From NCBI RefSeq assembly GCF_009193355.1, contig NZ_WBVT01000004.1:62001-126000 (forward strand): 64,000 nucleotides of DNA, written 5' to 3'. Source of the stretch: Bifidobacterium leontopitheci. Lineage in GTDB: Bacteria > Actinomycetota > Actinomycetes > Actinomycetales > Bifidobacteriaceae. Numbering within the stretch: position 1 is the stretch's first letter; every line of letters starts with the position of its first letter. The notes below the pieces were generated by a model, which searched no databases, had not been told where the DNA came from, and saw only the letters and a list, made by a program, of their open reading frames with translations. Positions 1 through 7,832 of the stretch are shown in pieces. A program made the translations under genes and the position numbers.

Positions 1-25
1 GGCGGCGCCGGCGCGCCGCTGACGC

Positions 26-182
26 TCCCCCAGTCACGGCCTTCGGCCGCGACAGCCCCCTCCACCGAGGGGGCCAAGGAGGCGGGACGGTCGGTTTTGC
101 TGATAGCGTCCGGCGGTCAAGGGGTGGCTTTCGGCTTTGACGGCCTTCGGCCGCGACAGCCCCCTCCACCGAGGGGGCCAAG
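26..182. repeat. Dispersed intergenic repeat, two partial copies
   Basis: Two copies (about 26-76 and 139-182) share a segment reading GGCCTTCGGCCGCGACAGCC followed by a CCCCTCCACCGAGGGGG hairpin and GCCAAG. The same CAGTC/GACAGCCCCC...GGGGG building blocks recur at 784-885, 18217-18592, 33171-33312 and 41701-41747, always between genes. No coding potential is convincing in 1-266; the upstream gene, if any, ends before the window. Confidence 0.7.
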
Positions 183-266
183 ACCGGGCCGGGGCCGAGG
201 CGGGTCAAAGGCGGCGTAGGATGGTGGCGATACCGCCGACCGTCGAACGAACATGAAAGGAACATC

Positions 267-764
267 ATGCTGCTGGGCATTCCTCCGATTGTCTCCCCGC
301 TGCTGCTCAAGACGCTGAGCGAGATGGGCCACGGCGACCGTCTGGTCATCGCCGACGGCAACTTCCCAGCCGAATCGGTCGGCCGCGACGCCATCGTCAT
401 CCGCTGCGACGGCCACGGCGTGCCCGAGCTGCTGGACGCCATCCTGCGGCTGGTCCCGCTCGACCAGTACGTCGACAAGCCGGTCACGCTCATGGACGTG
501 GTGCCCGGCGATCCGGTCGCCACGCCGATCTGGGACGAGTACCGCGACATCATCGCACGGCGTGACCCGCGGCTGAACGCCGCCGCCGGCGACCGTCGTC
601 CCGGCCCCGCCGGCGAAGGCCCGTCCGGTCCGGACGACCTGATCGGCAAGGTCTCGCGCTTCGACTTCTACGACCTTGCGAAGTCCGCCTACGCGGTCAT
701 CGCCACCTCGGAGAGCGCCCAGTACGCGAACGTCATGCTGCAGAAGGGCGTCGTGTTGCAGTAA
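267..764 (+). CDS. fucU: L-fucose mutarotase (RbsD/FucU family)
   Basis: 165 aa. The N-terminus (ISP/VSP-LLLKTLSEMGHGD, then IADGNFPAES) and the C-terminus (FDFYDLAKSAYAVIATSE then YANVMLQKG) are the FucU signature. The MGHGD His and the FYDLA Tyr correspond to active-site positions of the family. The enzyme interconverts alpha- and beta-L-fucose in the cytoplasm. At 165 aa it is about 20 residues longer than E. coli FucU because of a Gly/Pro/Arg-rich insertion around residues 105-125. The ATG at 267 follows GAAAGGAAC with normal spacing. It lies on the same strand as the sugar transporter, fucosidase and LNB phosphorylase downstream, supporting a fucosylated-glycan role for the locus. It is separated from them by about 480 bp, so it may end a different operon that starts left of the window. 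Confidence 0.9.
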   Translation: MLLGIPPIVSPLLLKTLSEMGHGDRLVIADGNFPAESVGRDAIVIRCDGHGVPELLDAILRLVPLDQYVDKPVTLMDVVPGDPVATPIWDEYRDIIARRDPRLNAAAGDRRPGPAGEGPSGPDDLIGKVSRFDFYDLAKSAYAVIATSESAQYANVMLQKGVVLQ

Positions 765-783
765 ACGTGCGTTCGCCGGGGTA

Positions 784-885
784 CCACCCTCAGTCTCGCT
801 TTGCGAGCCAGCTCCCGCCGGCGGGAGCGCATTCCTTCTGCTCCCGCTGGCGGGGGCTGTCAGCGAAGCTGACTGGGGGTGGTAC
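784..885. repeat. Dispersed intergenic repeat (CTGACTGGGGGTGG family)
   Basis: A compound palindromic unit after fucU. It starts ACCACCCTCAGTCTCGC, contains CAGCTCCCGCCGGCGGGAGC and ends GGGGCTGTCAGCGAAGCTGACTGGGGGTGGT, so the ends are also mutually inverted (ACCACCC...GGGTGGT). It could act as a terminator for fucU, but its recurrence elsewhere marks it as a dispersed repeat. Confidence 0.75.
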
Positions 886-899
886 CCGTGTTACACGCC

Positions 900-1243
900 G
901 CATCGCGGTCAATATATGCGTAATATGAACATATACGATGTAACAATTGGATAAACGGCATGTGCCGGCAATGTGTGCCGGTGTTACCGGCGTGTTTCTT
1001 TGGTCTGGTTTTTTCTGCTGTCGAAAACGTTGGAATTCCAACGAAACCACAATCAAGGCAAGAAATAACAACAAACAAGTTAAAGAAAATTTCAAAAAAA
1101 CCTCTATCAGATTCCACTTTTCTCGAAACTTGTTGTACACTCTGTAACTGTACAAAGCAGTACGGGTGACGAAAGAAGCCCGGAAGCGCGGATCGCAAAC
1201 CAGACCCGTGCACCTCCAACCAAGAGACAAGGAGGTCAAAGCA
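900..1243 (+). promoter_or_regulatory. AT-rich control region of the LNB transport operon
   Basis: This stretch is far more AT-rich than its surroundings, especially 1005-1155, and has no convincing gene. It holds several inverted repeats: TATATG-N11-CATATA (913-935), GCCGGT-GTT-ACCGGC (977-991), a perfect 16-bp palindrome CGTTGGAATTCCAACG (1028-1043) and TTGTACA-N9-TGTACAA (1133-1155). The last lies about 90 nt before the start codon. These are candidate operators for a sugar-responsive regulator (LacI or ROK families bind such sites). Which regulator binds is unknown, and no -35/-10 pair is clear-cut. Confidence 0.6.
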
Positions 1244-2581
1244 ATGAAGAACATCGCTTTGGCAAAGAAGATCATCGCCGTCGTCGGCGCGGGCGCCATG
1301 ATGGCCTCGATGGCCGCGTGCGGCAGCACCAACTCCAGCAGCGACGGCAAGGTCACGCTCAAGTTCGCGGCCTTCGAAGGCGGCTACGGCGTCCAGATGT
1401 ACAAGGACGTCGTCAAGGAGTACGAGAAGCTCAACCCGAACGTCACGATCAAGCTGCAGACCTCCAAGAAGATCGCCGACGAGATCACCCCGGGCATGAA
1501 GGCCGGCAACTACCCCGACATCATCGAGCTGGGCCAGGGCACCGAGTCCGGCCTGACCGAGACCATGCTGAAGGACAAGGCCGTCGAGAACGTCACCGAC
1601 GTGCTCGACATGAAGGTCCCCGGCGAGTCCAAGACCGTGCGCGAGAAGCTCGTCGACGGCATCATCGGCCTGTACACCAACCCGTACGGCGACGACAACA
1701 CCTACCTGATGCCGATGTACTACTCGCCGTCCGGCCTGGTCTACAACCAGAAGCTGCTCAAGGACAACGGCTGGGAGGTCCCGACCACGTGGGACGAGTT
1801 CTTCAAGCTCGGCGATGAGGCGAAGGCCAAGGGCATCTCGCTGTTCACCTACCCGACCTCCGGCTACTTCGACGCCTTCTTCAACGCGCTGCTCGCCGAC
1901 ATCGGCGGCACCGACTTCTACAACGACGTCATGACCTACAAGAAGGACGTCTGGAAGTCCAAGGACGCCAAGGAGGCCCTGACCCTCGTCCAGAAGCTCG
2001 TCACCAAGTACCTCAACCCGGACACGGTCGGCTACGCCAACGGCCAGGACTTCACCAAGAACCAGCAGTCCGTGCTGGACGGCAAGTCCCTGTTCATGCC
2101 CAACGGCACCTGGATCGTCAACGAGATGAAGGACGCGCCGCGCACCGACGGCTTCGAGTGGGGCTTCGCTCCCGTCCCGACCACGAAGGAAGGCGGCACC
2201 CGCTACATCAACACGACCATCGAGGCCGTGTGGATCCCGTCCAAGGCCAAGAACAAGGAGGAGGCCAAGAAGTTCATGGCCTTCCTGTACTCCGACAAGG
2301 CCGCCGACATCTTCAACAAGACCGGCGCCGTGCAGCCGATCAAGGGCATGACCGATAAGGTCGACTCCTCCATGAAGGTCTTCTACGACGCCTACAACCA
2401 GGAGAACGTCAAGGCCGTGGCCGGCTCCTTCTCCACCACCGCGTCCGTCGAGGGCAAGAACATCAAGGACGACCTGTACACCGCGGTCGATTCCGTCGCC
2501 TCCGGCAAGAAGAACCTCTCCGATTGGCAGAACGCCCTGAACGAGACCAGCAACGCGCTCAACGCCGCCTCCGGCAACTGA
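1244..2581 (+). CDS. ABC transporter sugar-binding lipoprotein (LNB/GNB-type candidate)
   Basis: 445 aa extracellular solute-binding protein of the CUT1 carbohydrate type (SBP_bac_1 fold). The start at 1244 is chosen because GGAGGT lies 7 nt upstream and the N-terminus then forms a lipoprotein signal peptide (MKNIALAKK, hydrophobic core, lipobox MAAC with Cys26). A frame extension to 1166 lacks both features. The mature part begins with a Ser/Asn linker, and the family motif NYPDIIELGQG is near residue 90. Two permease genes follow; no ATPase is encoded, as is usual in bifidobacteria where a shared MsiK-type ATPase serves many transporters. Context with lnpA, a GH29 fucosidase and a lacto-N-biosidase candidate suggests LNB, galacto-N-biose or a fucosylated derivative as ligand. 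Ligand identity is inference. Confidence 0.85.
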   Translation: MKNIALAKKIIAVVGAGAMMASMAACGSTNSSSDGKVTLKFAAFEGGYGVQMYKDVVKEYEKLNPNVTIKLQTSKKIADEITPGMKAGNYPDIIELGQGTESGLTETMLKDKAVENVTDVLDMKVPGESKTVREKLVDGIIGLYTNPYGDDNTYLMPMYYSPSGLVYNQKLLKDNGWEVPTTWDEFFKLGDEAKAKGISLFTYPTSGYFDAFFNALLADIGGTDFYNDVMTYKKDVWKSKDAKEALTLVQKLVTKYLNPDTVGYANGQDFTKNQQSVLDGKSLFMPNGTWIVNEMKDAPRTDGFEWGFAPVPTTKEGGTRYINTTIEAVWIPSKAKNKEEAKKFMAFLYSDKAADIFNKTGAVQPIKGMTDKVDSSMKVFYDAYNQENVKAVAGSFSTTASVEGKNIKDDLYTAVDSVASGKKNLSDWQNALNETSNALNAASGN

Positions 2582-2640
2582 TCGCGCGGGCGAACGCCCG
2601 AACATCACATAACTGAATACCCATAACTCAATACCGACGA

Positions 2641-2696
2641 GGCCTGCGGATCGCGCAGTGCAGTTTCCGCCCCATCCGCAGGCCCCGTGTTTTTCC
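2641..2696 (+). terminator. Rho-independent terminator between binding protein and permeases
   Basis: A perfect 11-bp stem GGCCTGCGGAT (2641-2651) / ATCCGCAGGCC (2674-2684) is followed by CCGTGTTTTTCC. It sits inside the operon, so partial termination would give more binding protein than permease, a common arrangement in sugar ABC operons. Confidence 0.75.
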
Positions 2697-2847
2697 TATC
2701 TTCGATGGCCGCCGCGGCCCACTCGCGACACCTCCTACTCCTTTCTTCGTCCCTGCGGCCTGCAGGGCGGCCATCGACTTTGATTTTTCACGCAACCATC
2801 AATCGCCCCGCTTGTGCGGGACCCTACTTTCAGCTGGGAGAACATCG

Positions 2848-3780
2848 ATGTCGTCATCGACTACTCGCGCGGAAAAGGGCAAGAAGACCGTGCTTGAACG
2901 CAAGCGGGCGCGGTTCGGCCTGCTCTGGGCCCTCCCCACCGCGATCCTGTTCATCATCTTCATGGTCGTGCCGACCATCAACGTGTTCCGCATGTCGCTG
3001 TTCAAGTGGAGCGGCTTCTCGGACGACGCGACGTTCGTCGGCCTGTCGAACTTCAAGACCCTGGCCGGCGACATGAACTTCGTGCACGCCTGCCAGAACA
3101 CGATCCTGCTGCTCGTGGTCGTCACGTCGATCACCATGCCGATCGCCATCATCTTCGCGGCGATCCTCACGCAGGACAGGATCATCGGTTCCGGCTTCCT
3201 GCGGTTCGTCATGTACGTGCCGTCCATCCTCTCCGCCGTCGTCATCGCCGCGATCTTCTCCGCCATCTACGACCAGAAGGACGGCCTGCTCAACGGCACG
3301 CTCGGCTTCCTCGGCCTCGGCGCCCTGCAGCGCGTGTGGCTCGGCGACCAGAAGATCGTCATCTACTCCGTGGCCTTCGCCATGGTCTGGCAGTCCTTCG
3401 GCTACTACATGGTCATGTACATGTCCTCGATGGCCGGCGTGGACCGCAGCCTGTACGAGGCCGCCTCGATCGACGGCGCCGGCAAGGTCCGCCAGCTCTT
3501 CTCCATCACGATCCCGATGATCTGGCAGAACATCCGCACCACGCTGACCTTCTTCATCATCAGCTCCGTCAACCTGAGCTTCGTGCTCGTCACCGCCATG
3601 ACCAACGGCGGCCCGGACGGCGCCTCGCAGACGATCCTCGGCTACATGTACCAGCAGGCGTACACCAACTCCACGTACGGCTACGGCATGGCCATCGGCG
3701 TCGTCATCTTCCTGTTCAGCTTCATCCTGTCGCTGCTCGTCAGCCAGGTCACCAAGCGCGAGATCGTCCAGCAGCTGTAA
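2848..3780 (+). CDS. Sugar ABC transporter permease, MalF-type
   Basis: 310 aa integral membrane protein with six predicted helices and a short charged N-terminus. The first helix starts around residue 25 (LLWALPTAILFIIFMVVP). The EAA motif that docks the ATPase is present as EAASIDGAGKVRQLFSITIP starting at Glu204. The start at 2848 has GGGAG 7 nt upstream; an in-frame ATG-less extension to 2812 has no comparable signal. It pairs with the MalG-type permease 15 nt downstream to form the heterodimeric channel for the sugar delivered by the upstream lipoprotein. Confidence 0.88.
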   Translation: MSSSTTRAEKGKKTVLERKRARFGLLWALPTAILFIIFMVVPTINVFRMSLFKWSGFSDDATFVGLSNFKTLAGDMNFVHACQNTILLLVVVTSITMPIAIIFAAILTQDRIIGSGFLRFVMYVPSILSAVVIAAIFSAIYDQKDGLLNGTLGFLGLGALQRVWLGDQKIVIYSVAFAMVWQSFGYYMVMYMSSMAGVDRSLYEAASIDGAGKVRQLFSITIPMIWQNIRTTLTFFIISSVNLSFVLVTAMTNGGPDGASQTILGYMYQQAYTNSTYGYGMAIGVVIFLFSFILSLLVSQVTKREIVQQL

Positions 3781-3795
3781 AAGGGGAGCATCGTC

Positions 3796-4719
3796 ATGAC
3801 TAACGAAACCAAGACAACCAAGGGCGCGGTGTTCAAGCCCGCCAAGGCCCGCGGGTCGGCGACCTCGTGGACCGTCGGCCGCACGGTCGGCCAGATCGTC
3901 CTCGTCATCTCCGCACTGACCATCTTCGTGCCGGTCGTGTGGGTGTTCTTCGCGTCCTTCAAGGACAAGTCGGAGTTCTACGGCAGCCCGTGGACCCTGC
4001 CGAAGGGCCTCGACTGGCAGAACTACGTGGACGCCTTCCGCGACGCCCACCTCGGCCAGTACTTCGGCACCTCCGTGTTCGTCACCGCGCTTGCCATGGT
4101 GCTCGCGCTGATCATCGCACTGCCGTGCTCCTACGTGATGGCCCGCTTCGACTTCCCCGGCAAGAAGATCCTTAAAGTAGCCATCCAGGGCGGCCTGTTC
4201 ATCAACGTGAACTACATCGTCGTCCCGATCTTCCTCATGCTCGTGGACGCCGACAAGCTGCTCTACGACATCTTCCCGGACGGCTTCTTCGTCAACAACC
4301 CGGTCATGCTGGCCGTGGTCTACGCGGCGACCTCGCTGCCGTTCACGGTGTTCCTGCTGCAGGACTTCTTCGCGTCCATCCCGAAGGACTTCGAGGAGGC
4401 CGCGCTCATCGACGGCGCCTCCCAGTTCAAGATCATGACCCGCATCTTCTTCCCGATGGCCATGCCCGCCATCTCCATGTCGATGCTGTTCAACTTCCTG
4501 AGCTACTGGAACGACTACATCATCTCCATGACCCTCATGACCGGCGACAACCGCACCATCCAGGTCGGCCTGCTCAACCTGATGCAGACCCAGAAGGCCG
4601 CCACCAACTACGGCCGTCTGTACGCCGGCATGGTGATCGTCATGGTGCCCGTGCTCATCTTCTACGCGATCGTGCAGAAGAAGCTGCTGCAAACCTCGAC
4701 CATGGGAGGTCTGAAATGA
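3796..4719 (+). CDS. Sugar ABC transporter permease, MalG-type
   Basis: 307 aa, six predicted membrane helices. The EAA loop reads EEAALIDGASQFKIMTRIFF starting near Glu201, followed by the usual hydrophobic C-terminal helices. GGGGAG lies about 8 nt before the ATG. The gene's TGA overlaps the ATG of the next small gene (ATGA), indicating translational coupling. It forms the permease pair with 2848-3780. Confidence 0.88.
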   Translation: MTNETKTTKGAVFKPAKARGSATSWTVGRTVGQIVLVISALTIFVPVVWVFFASFKDKSEFYGSPWTLPKGLDWQNYVDAFRDAHLGQYFGTSVFVTALAMVLALIIALPCSYVMARFDFPGKKILKVAIQGGLFINVNYIVVPIFLMLVDADKLLYDIFPDGFFVNNPVMLAVVYAATSLPFTVFLLQDFFASIPKDFEEAALIDGASQFKIMTRIFFPMAMPAISMSMLFNFLSYWNDYIISMTLMTGDNRTIQVGLLNLMQTQKAATNYGRLYAGMVIVMVPVLIFYAIVQKKLLQTSTMGGLK

Positions 4720-4895
4720 GTGACAAGACCCGTCGCGGAATCTTCGCCGCGATCAAGATCGTGCTGTACATCGTGTTCGTGATCATCACGATCATCGGCG
4801 CCAAGACCACCTCGTGGGCCTCGCTGGGCCTCGAATGCGTCGGCCTGGCCGGCGTGGTGATCATGCTCTGGGTGTACAACCGCTCGCAGAAGTAA
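4716..4895 (+). CDS. Small two-helix membrane protein coupled to sugar permease
   Basis: 59 aa: MSDKTRRGIF, a first hydrophobic segment (about residues 11-29, KIVLYIVFVIITIIG), a short polar turn (KTTSWAS), a second hydrophobic segment (about 37-53) and a basic tail NRSQK. The ATG overlaps the permease stop codon as ATGA and has GGGAGGT six nt upstream, so it is very likely translated together with the permease. No recognised family. Position suggests an accessory subunit or stabiliser of the transporter, but that is inference only. Confidence 0.75.
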   Translation: MSDKTRRGIFAAIKIVLYIVFVIITIIGAKTTSWASLGLECVGLAGVVIMLWVYNRSQK

Positions 4896-5182
4896 AAGCC
4901 CGGGACGTGCATGCGGCGGGCGTCTTTCCCTTGGCCTCCCACGCACGTCCCGTCGCCCCGCAAGGGGCGCGGCCGCCCGTCCGGCGTCACACCGCCGGCG
5001 GACGGCTTCTTCACACGGCCGCCGGCCGGGCAGACAAGACCCGGCAGCAAGCATCCGCAACAGGCCGCGCGCAGCCACCGAAGGACCGACGCGCGGCCAC
5101 GCAAGGGAAACAAGGGAAACCGCAACAGGGACATTGGGGGAGGTGCGGCCCGACGAGGCGCCGCACGCTACGAAAGGACATC
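4896..5182 (+). promoter_or_regulatory. Transporter-fucosidase gap with hairpin
   Basis: No gene seen. A perfect 9-bp stem GGGACGTGC (4902-4910) / GCACGTCCC (4943-4951) directly follows the small membrane gene but has no T-run, so it may be a processing or weak termination site. The remainder is GC-rich and ends in the GAAAGGA ribosome site of the fucosidase. Confidence 0.4.
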
Positions 5183-6607
5183 ATGAACGAGGATTATCTC
5201 GCCAACATCCGGCCCGCGCACCGGCAGCTCGCCTGGCAGCGCATGGAGATGTACGCGTTCACGCACTTCGGCATGAACACGATGACCGACCGCGAGTGGG
5301 GACTCGGCCATGAGGATCCGGCCCTGTTCAACCCGACCGACTTCGACGCCGACCAGTGGATGGAGGCGATCAAGGCCGCCGGCATGACCGGCGTCATCCT
5401 CACCTGCAAGCACCACGACGGATTCTGCCTGTGGCCGAGCGCCTACACCAAGCATTCCGTCGCCTCCAGCCCGTGGAAGGACGGCAAGGGCGACGTCGTG
5501 CGCGAAGTGAGCGACGCGGCCCGCCGTCACGGCCTCAAGTTCGGCGTCTACCTGTCGCCGTGGGACCGCACCGAAGCCACGTACGGCTCCGGCAAGGCGT
5601 ACGACGACTACTACGTCAACCAGCTCGTCGAACTGCTCACCCACTACGGCCCGATCTTCTCCGTCTGGCTCGACGGCGCCTGCGGCGAGGGCCCCAACGG
5701 CAAACGCCAGCAGTACGACTGGCAGCGCTACTACAACGTGGTGCGCGCCCTGCAGCCCGAAGCCGTGATCTCCGTCTCCGGCCCCGACGTGCGCTGGTGC
5801 GGCAACGAGGCCGGCCACACCCGCGAGAACGAGTGGAGCGTCGTGCCCGAGCGCCTGCGCTCCGCCGAACTGACCGCCGCCAAGTCGCAGCAGGCCGACG
5901 ACGGCGAATTCTCCCGCCTCGTACGCTCCGACGAGGAGGACCTCGGCAGCCGCAAGGCGCTCGCCGGCTACGACGGCCCGCTCGCCTGGTACCCGTCCGA
6001 AGTGAACACGTCCACCCGCCCCGGCTGGTTCTACCACGCCAACGAGGACGCGCAGGTGCGCACCCCCGAAGAGCTGTTCGACATCTGGGCGTCCTCGGTC
6101 GGCGGCAACGCCACGTTCCTGCTCAACATCCCGCCCGCCCCGGCCGGCCGCATCGCCGAGGCGGACGTCAAGGCGCTCGCCGGGCTCGGCAGGCTGATCG
6201 CCGACTTCAAGTCCCGCGAGATCACCGACGGCGTGACCGTCACCGTCTCCAGCACGTGCCGCCGCTGCGCCGCCGCCGGATTCGAGCCGTCCGCGCTGCT
6301 CAGCACCGCCGCCGACTCCGCCTCGTGGCGTCCGACCTGCCACGACATGACCCCGCGCGTGACGCTCGACTTCGGCCGTCCGCGCCGCATCGGCGCGCTC
6401 ATCCTGCGTGAGGACATCGCCGTCGGCCAGCGCATCGACATGGTCGACGTGTACGCCGACGAGCAGCAGATCGCCCACAAGGAGTCGGTCGGCTACCAGC
6501 GCATCATCCGCTTCGACACCCCCGTGCGCACCAGCCAGATCACCGTGCGCATCCCCGAATACCGTCTGCGCCCGCAGCTCGCCTCGGTCATCGCCGTGGA
6601 AGCCTGA
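5183..6607 (+). CDS. Intracellular GH29 alpha-1,3/4-L-fucosidase
   Basis: 474 aa with no signal peptide, so cytoplasmic. Family GH29 hallmarks: MYAFTHFGMNTMTDREWG, then ILTCKHHDGFCLWPS, then FGVYLSPWDR, then FSVWLDGACGEGPNG. Asp164 in VWLDGA is the predicted nucleophile. Glu217 (or Glu215) in RENEWSVVP is the likely acid/base; this matches the subfamily that contains Blon_2336 of B. infantis, as I recall it. The C-terminal about 110 residues form a beta-sandwich (LDFGRPRRIGALILREDI...ITVRIPEYRLRP). The start at 5183 follows GAAAGGA; the frame is open far upstream but without a ribosome site. It should remove Lewis-type fucose from imported LNB-based oligosaccharides, passing fucose to FucU. 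Confidence 0.9.
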   Translation: MNEDYLANIRPAHRQLAWQRMEMYAFTHFGMNTMTDREWGLGHEDPALFNPTDFDADQWMEAIKAAGMTGVILTCKHHDGFCLWPSAYTKHSVASSPWKDGKGDVVREVSDAARRHGLKFGVYLSPWDRTEATYGSGKAYDDYYVNQLVELLTHYGPIFSVWLDGACGEGPNGKRQQYDWQRYYNVVRALQPEAVISVSGPDVRWCGNEAGHTRENEWSVVPERLRSAELTAAKSQQADDGEFSRLVRSDEEDLGSRKALAGYDGPLAWYPSEVNTSTRPGWFYHANEDAQVRTPEELFDIWASSVGGNATFLLNIPPAPAGRIAEADVKALAGLGRLIADFKSREITDGVTVTVSSTCRRCAAAGFEPSALLSTAADSASWRPTCHDMTPRVTLDFGRPRRIGALILREDIAVGQRIDMVDVYADEQQIAHKESVGYQRIIRFDTPVRTSQITVRIPEYRLRPQLASVIAVEA

Positions 6608-6633
6608 GCGCGGCAGAGAAAGGACCGCCAGTC

Positions 6634-7668
6634 ATGACCGCATCCCGCACCGCAAGCCGCCGCGCCGGCCGCGTCGCCGCCATCGTCGCGGCGCTCGCCG
6701 TCGTGTGCCTGGCGGCGGCCGGGATGCTCGTCTGGCATCCGTGGCAGGCGGCCGCACAGTCAAGTGCACGGTCCGATGACGTCACGTTCGCGATCGGCGA
6801 CGACGAGATGCGGCTGTACGCCGACATCTGCGCGGCGCAGACGTGCGCCGGCGCCAGCGCCGGCAAGGCCGCGGCCGACGACGTCACCGAGCAGATCCGC
6901 GACGACAAGGCGCTCCTGCTGCTCGCGAAACAGTACGGGTATGGCGACGCGACCACCTACGAGTCGTTCGTCGTCGCGATGCGGTCCACCAACACCGCAA
7001 AAAGCGCGCAGGCGAAGTCCGGCGAGACCGTCTACGGCGTCACCTCGTACACGCCGGTCGACTTCCACTCGCGGCTGATCACGCAGGCGGGCGAATACCT
7101 CGAAAGCAAGCTGTCCGCCAAGGCCGGCGATCCGCTGTACGTCTCGACCACGCAGGCGAAGGCCTATTTCACCGCGCACCGCGGCGAGTGGACCTCGCAG
7201 CCCACGCGTACGGTCCTGCAGGTCAGCCTGCCGGTCGCCGCCGGGCACAGCGCCGCCGACGCCACGCAACAGCTCGACCAGGCGCTCGCGCAGGTGACCG
7301 CAGCCGACGCCGCGAACGCGAAGCAGACCATCGCCGCGGCCCTGCCGCAGGCGAACGTCTCGAGCATGACCCTCGACTCGTCCGCGGCCGCCTCGCCGCA
7401 GATGCAGGACCTCATCAGCTGGCTCGGCGCGCTGTCGGCCGGCCAGCACACCGACGTCACGGCTGCCGCAGACAACACGACGGTCAGCGCGTACCTCGTC
7501 ACCGCGGTCACGCAAGCCAGCGACGAGACCGATTGGCAGACCTACCAGAGCCGCATCATGGCGAAACTCACGCAGGCGAAACTCGACAGGCTCGTCGCCG
7601 CCAAGGCGAAACACGTCACCATCCAGCTTGACCAAGACAAGCTGACCACGATACTTGCCCGCCGATAA
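6634..7668 (+). CDS. Membrane-anchored PPIase-like chaperone, LnbY-like
   Basis: 344 aa. One N-terminal membrane segment (about residues 13-31, VAAIVAALAVVCLAAAGML) anchors an extracytoplasmic region. That region has an alpha-helical N-part (DDVTEQIRDDKALLLLAKQYGY), a central stretch that looks like a parvulin-type rotamase domain (YFTAHRGEWTSQPTRTVLQV, residues about 178-300) and a C-terminal helix/strand tail (YQSRIMAKLTQAKLDRLV). This SurA/PrsA-like layout and its position directly before the beta-helix gene match lnbY, the dedicated foldase required by the GH136 lacto-N-biosidase LnbX of B. longum. AAAGGA precedes the ATG at 6634. Sequence identity to LnbY could not be measured, so the assignment rests on layout and neighbourhood. 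Confidence 0.65.
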   Translation: MTASRTASRRAGRVAAIVAALAVVCLAAAGMLVWHPWQAAAQSSARSDDVTFAIGDDEMRLYADICAAQTCAGASAGKAAADDVTEQIRDDKALLLLAKQYGYGDATTYESFVVAMRSTNTAKSAQAKSGETVYGVTSYTPVDFHSRLITQAGEYLESKLSAKAGDPLYVSTTQAKAYFTAHRGEWTSQPTRTVLQVSLPVAAGHSAADATQQLDQALAQVTAADAANAKQTIAAALPQANVSSMTLDSSAAASPQMQDLISWLGALSAGQHTDVTAAADNTTVSAYLVTAVTQASDETDWQTYQSRIMAKLTQAKLDRLVAAKAKHVTIQLDQDKLTTILARR

Positions 7669-7832
7669 ACGGGCGACACATAACTGAAGAACAACTGAAC
7701 AAGAAAGAGAGTCCCGACGCACGGCCACGGCCGCAATCCGCGACCGTGCGGGAGAGACAAGACCAACACATCCACGCGACGCGACGACGCTACCACACGC
7801 AACGCATCGCGGGAACGAGAGAAAGGTCCCAC

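Noticed and set aside
1166-1243. Longer N-terminus for the sugar-binding protein
   Set aside because: It would place 26 charged residues before the lipoprotein signal peptide; GGAGGT and the signal sequence support the start at 1244.
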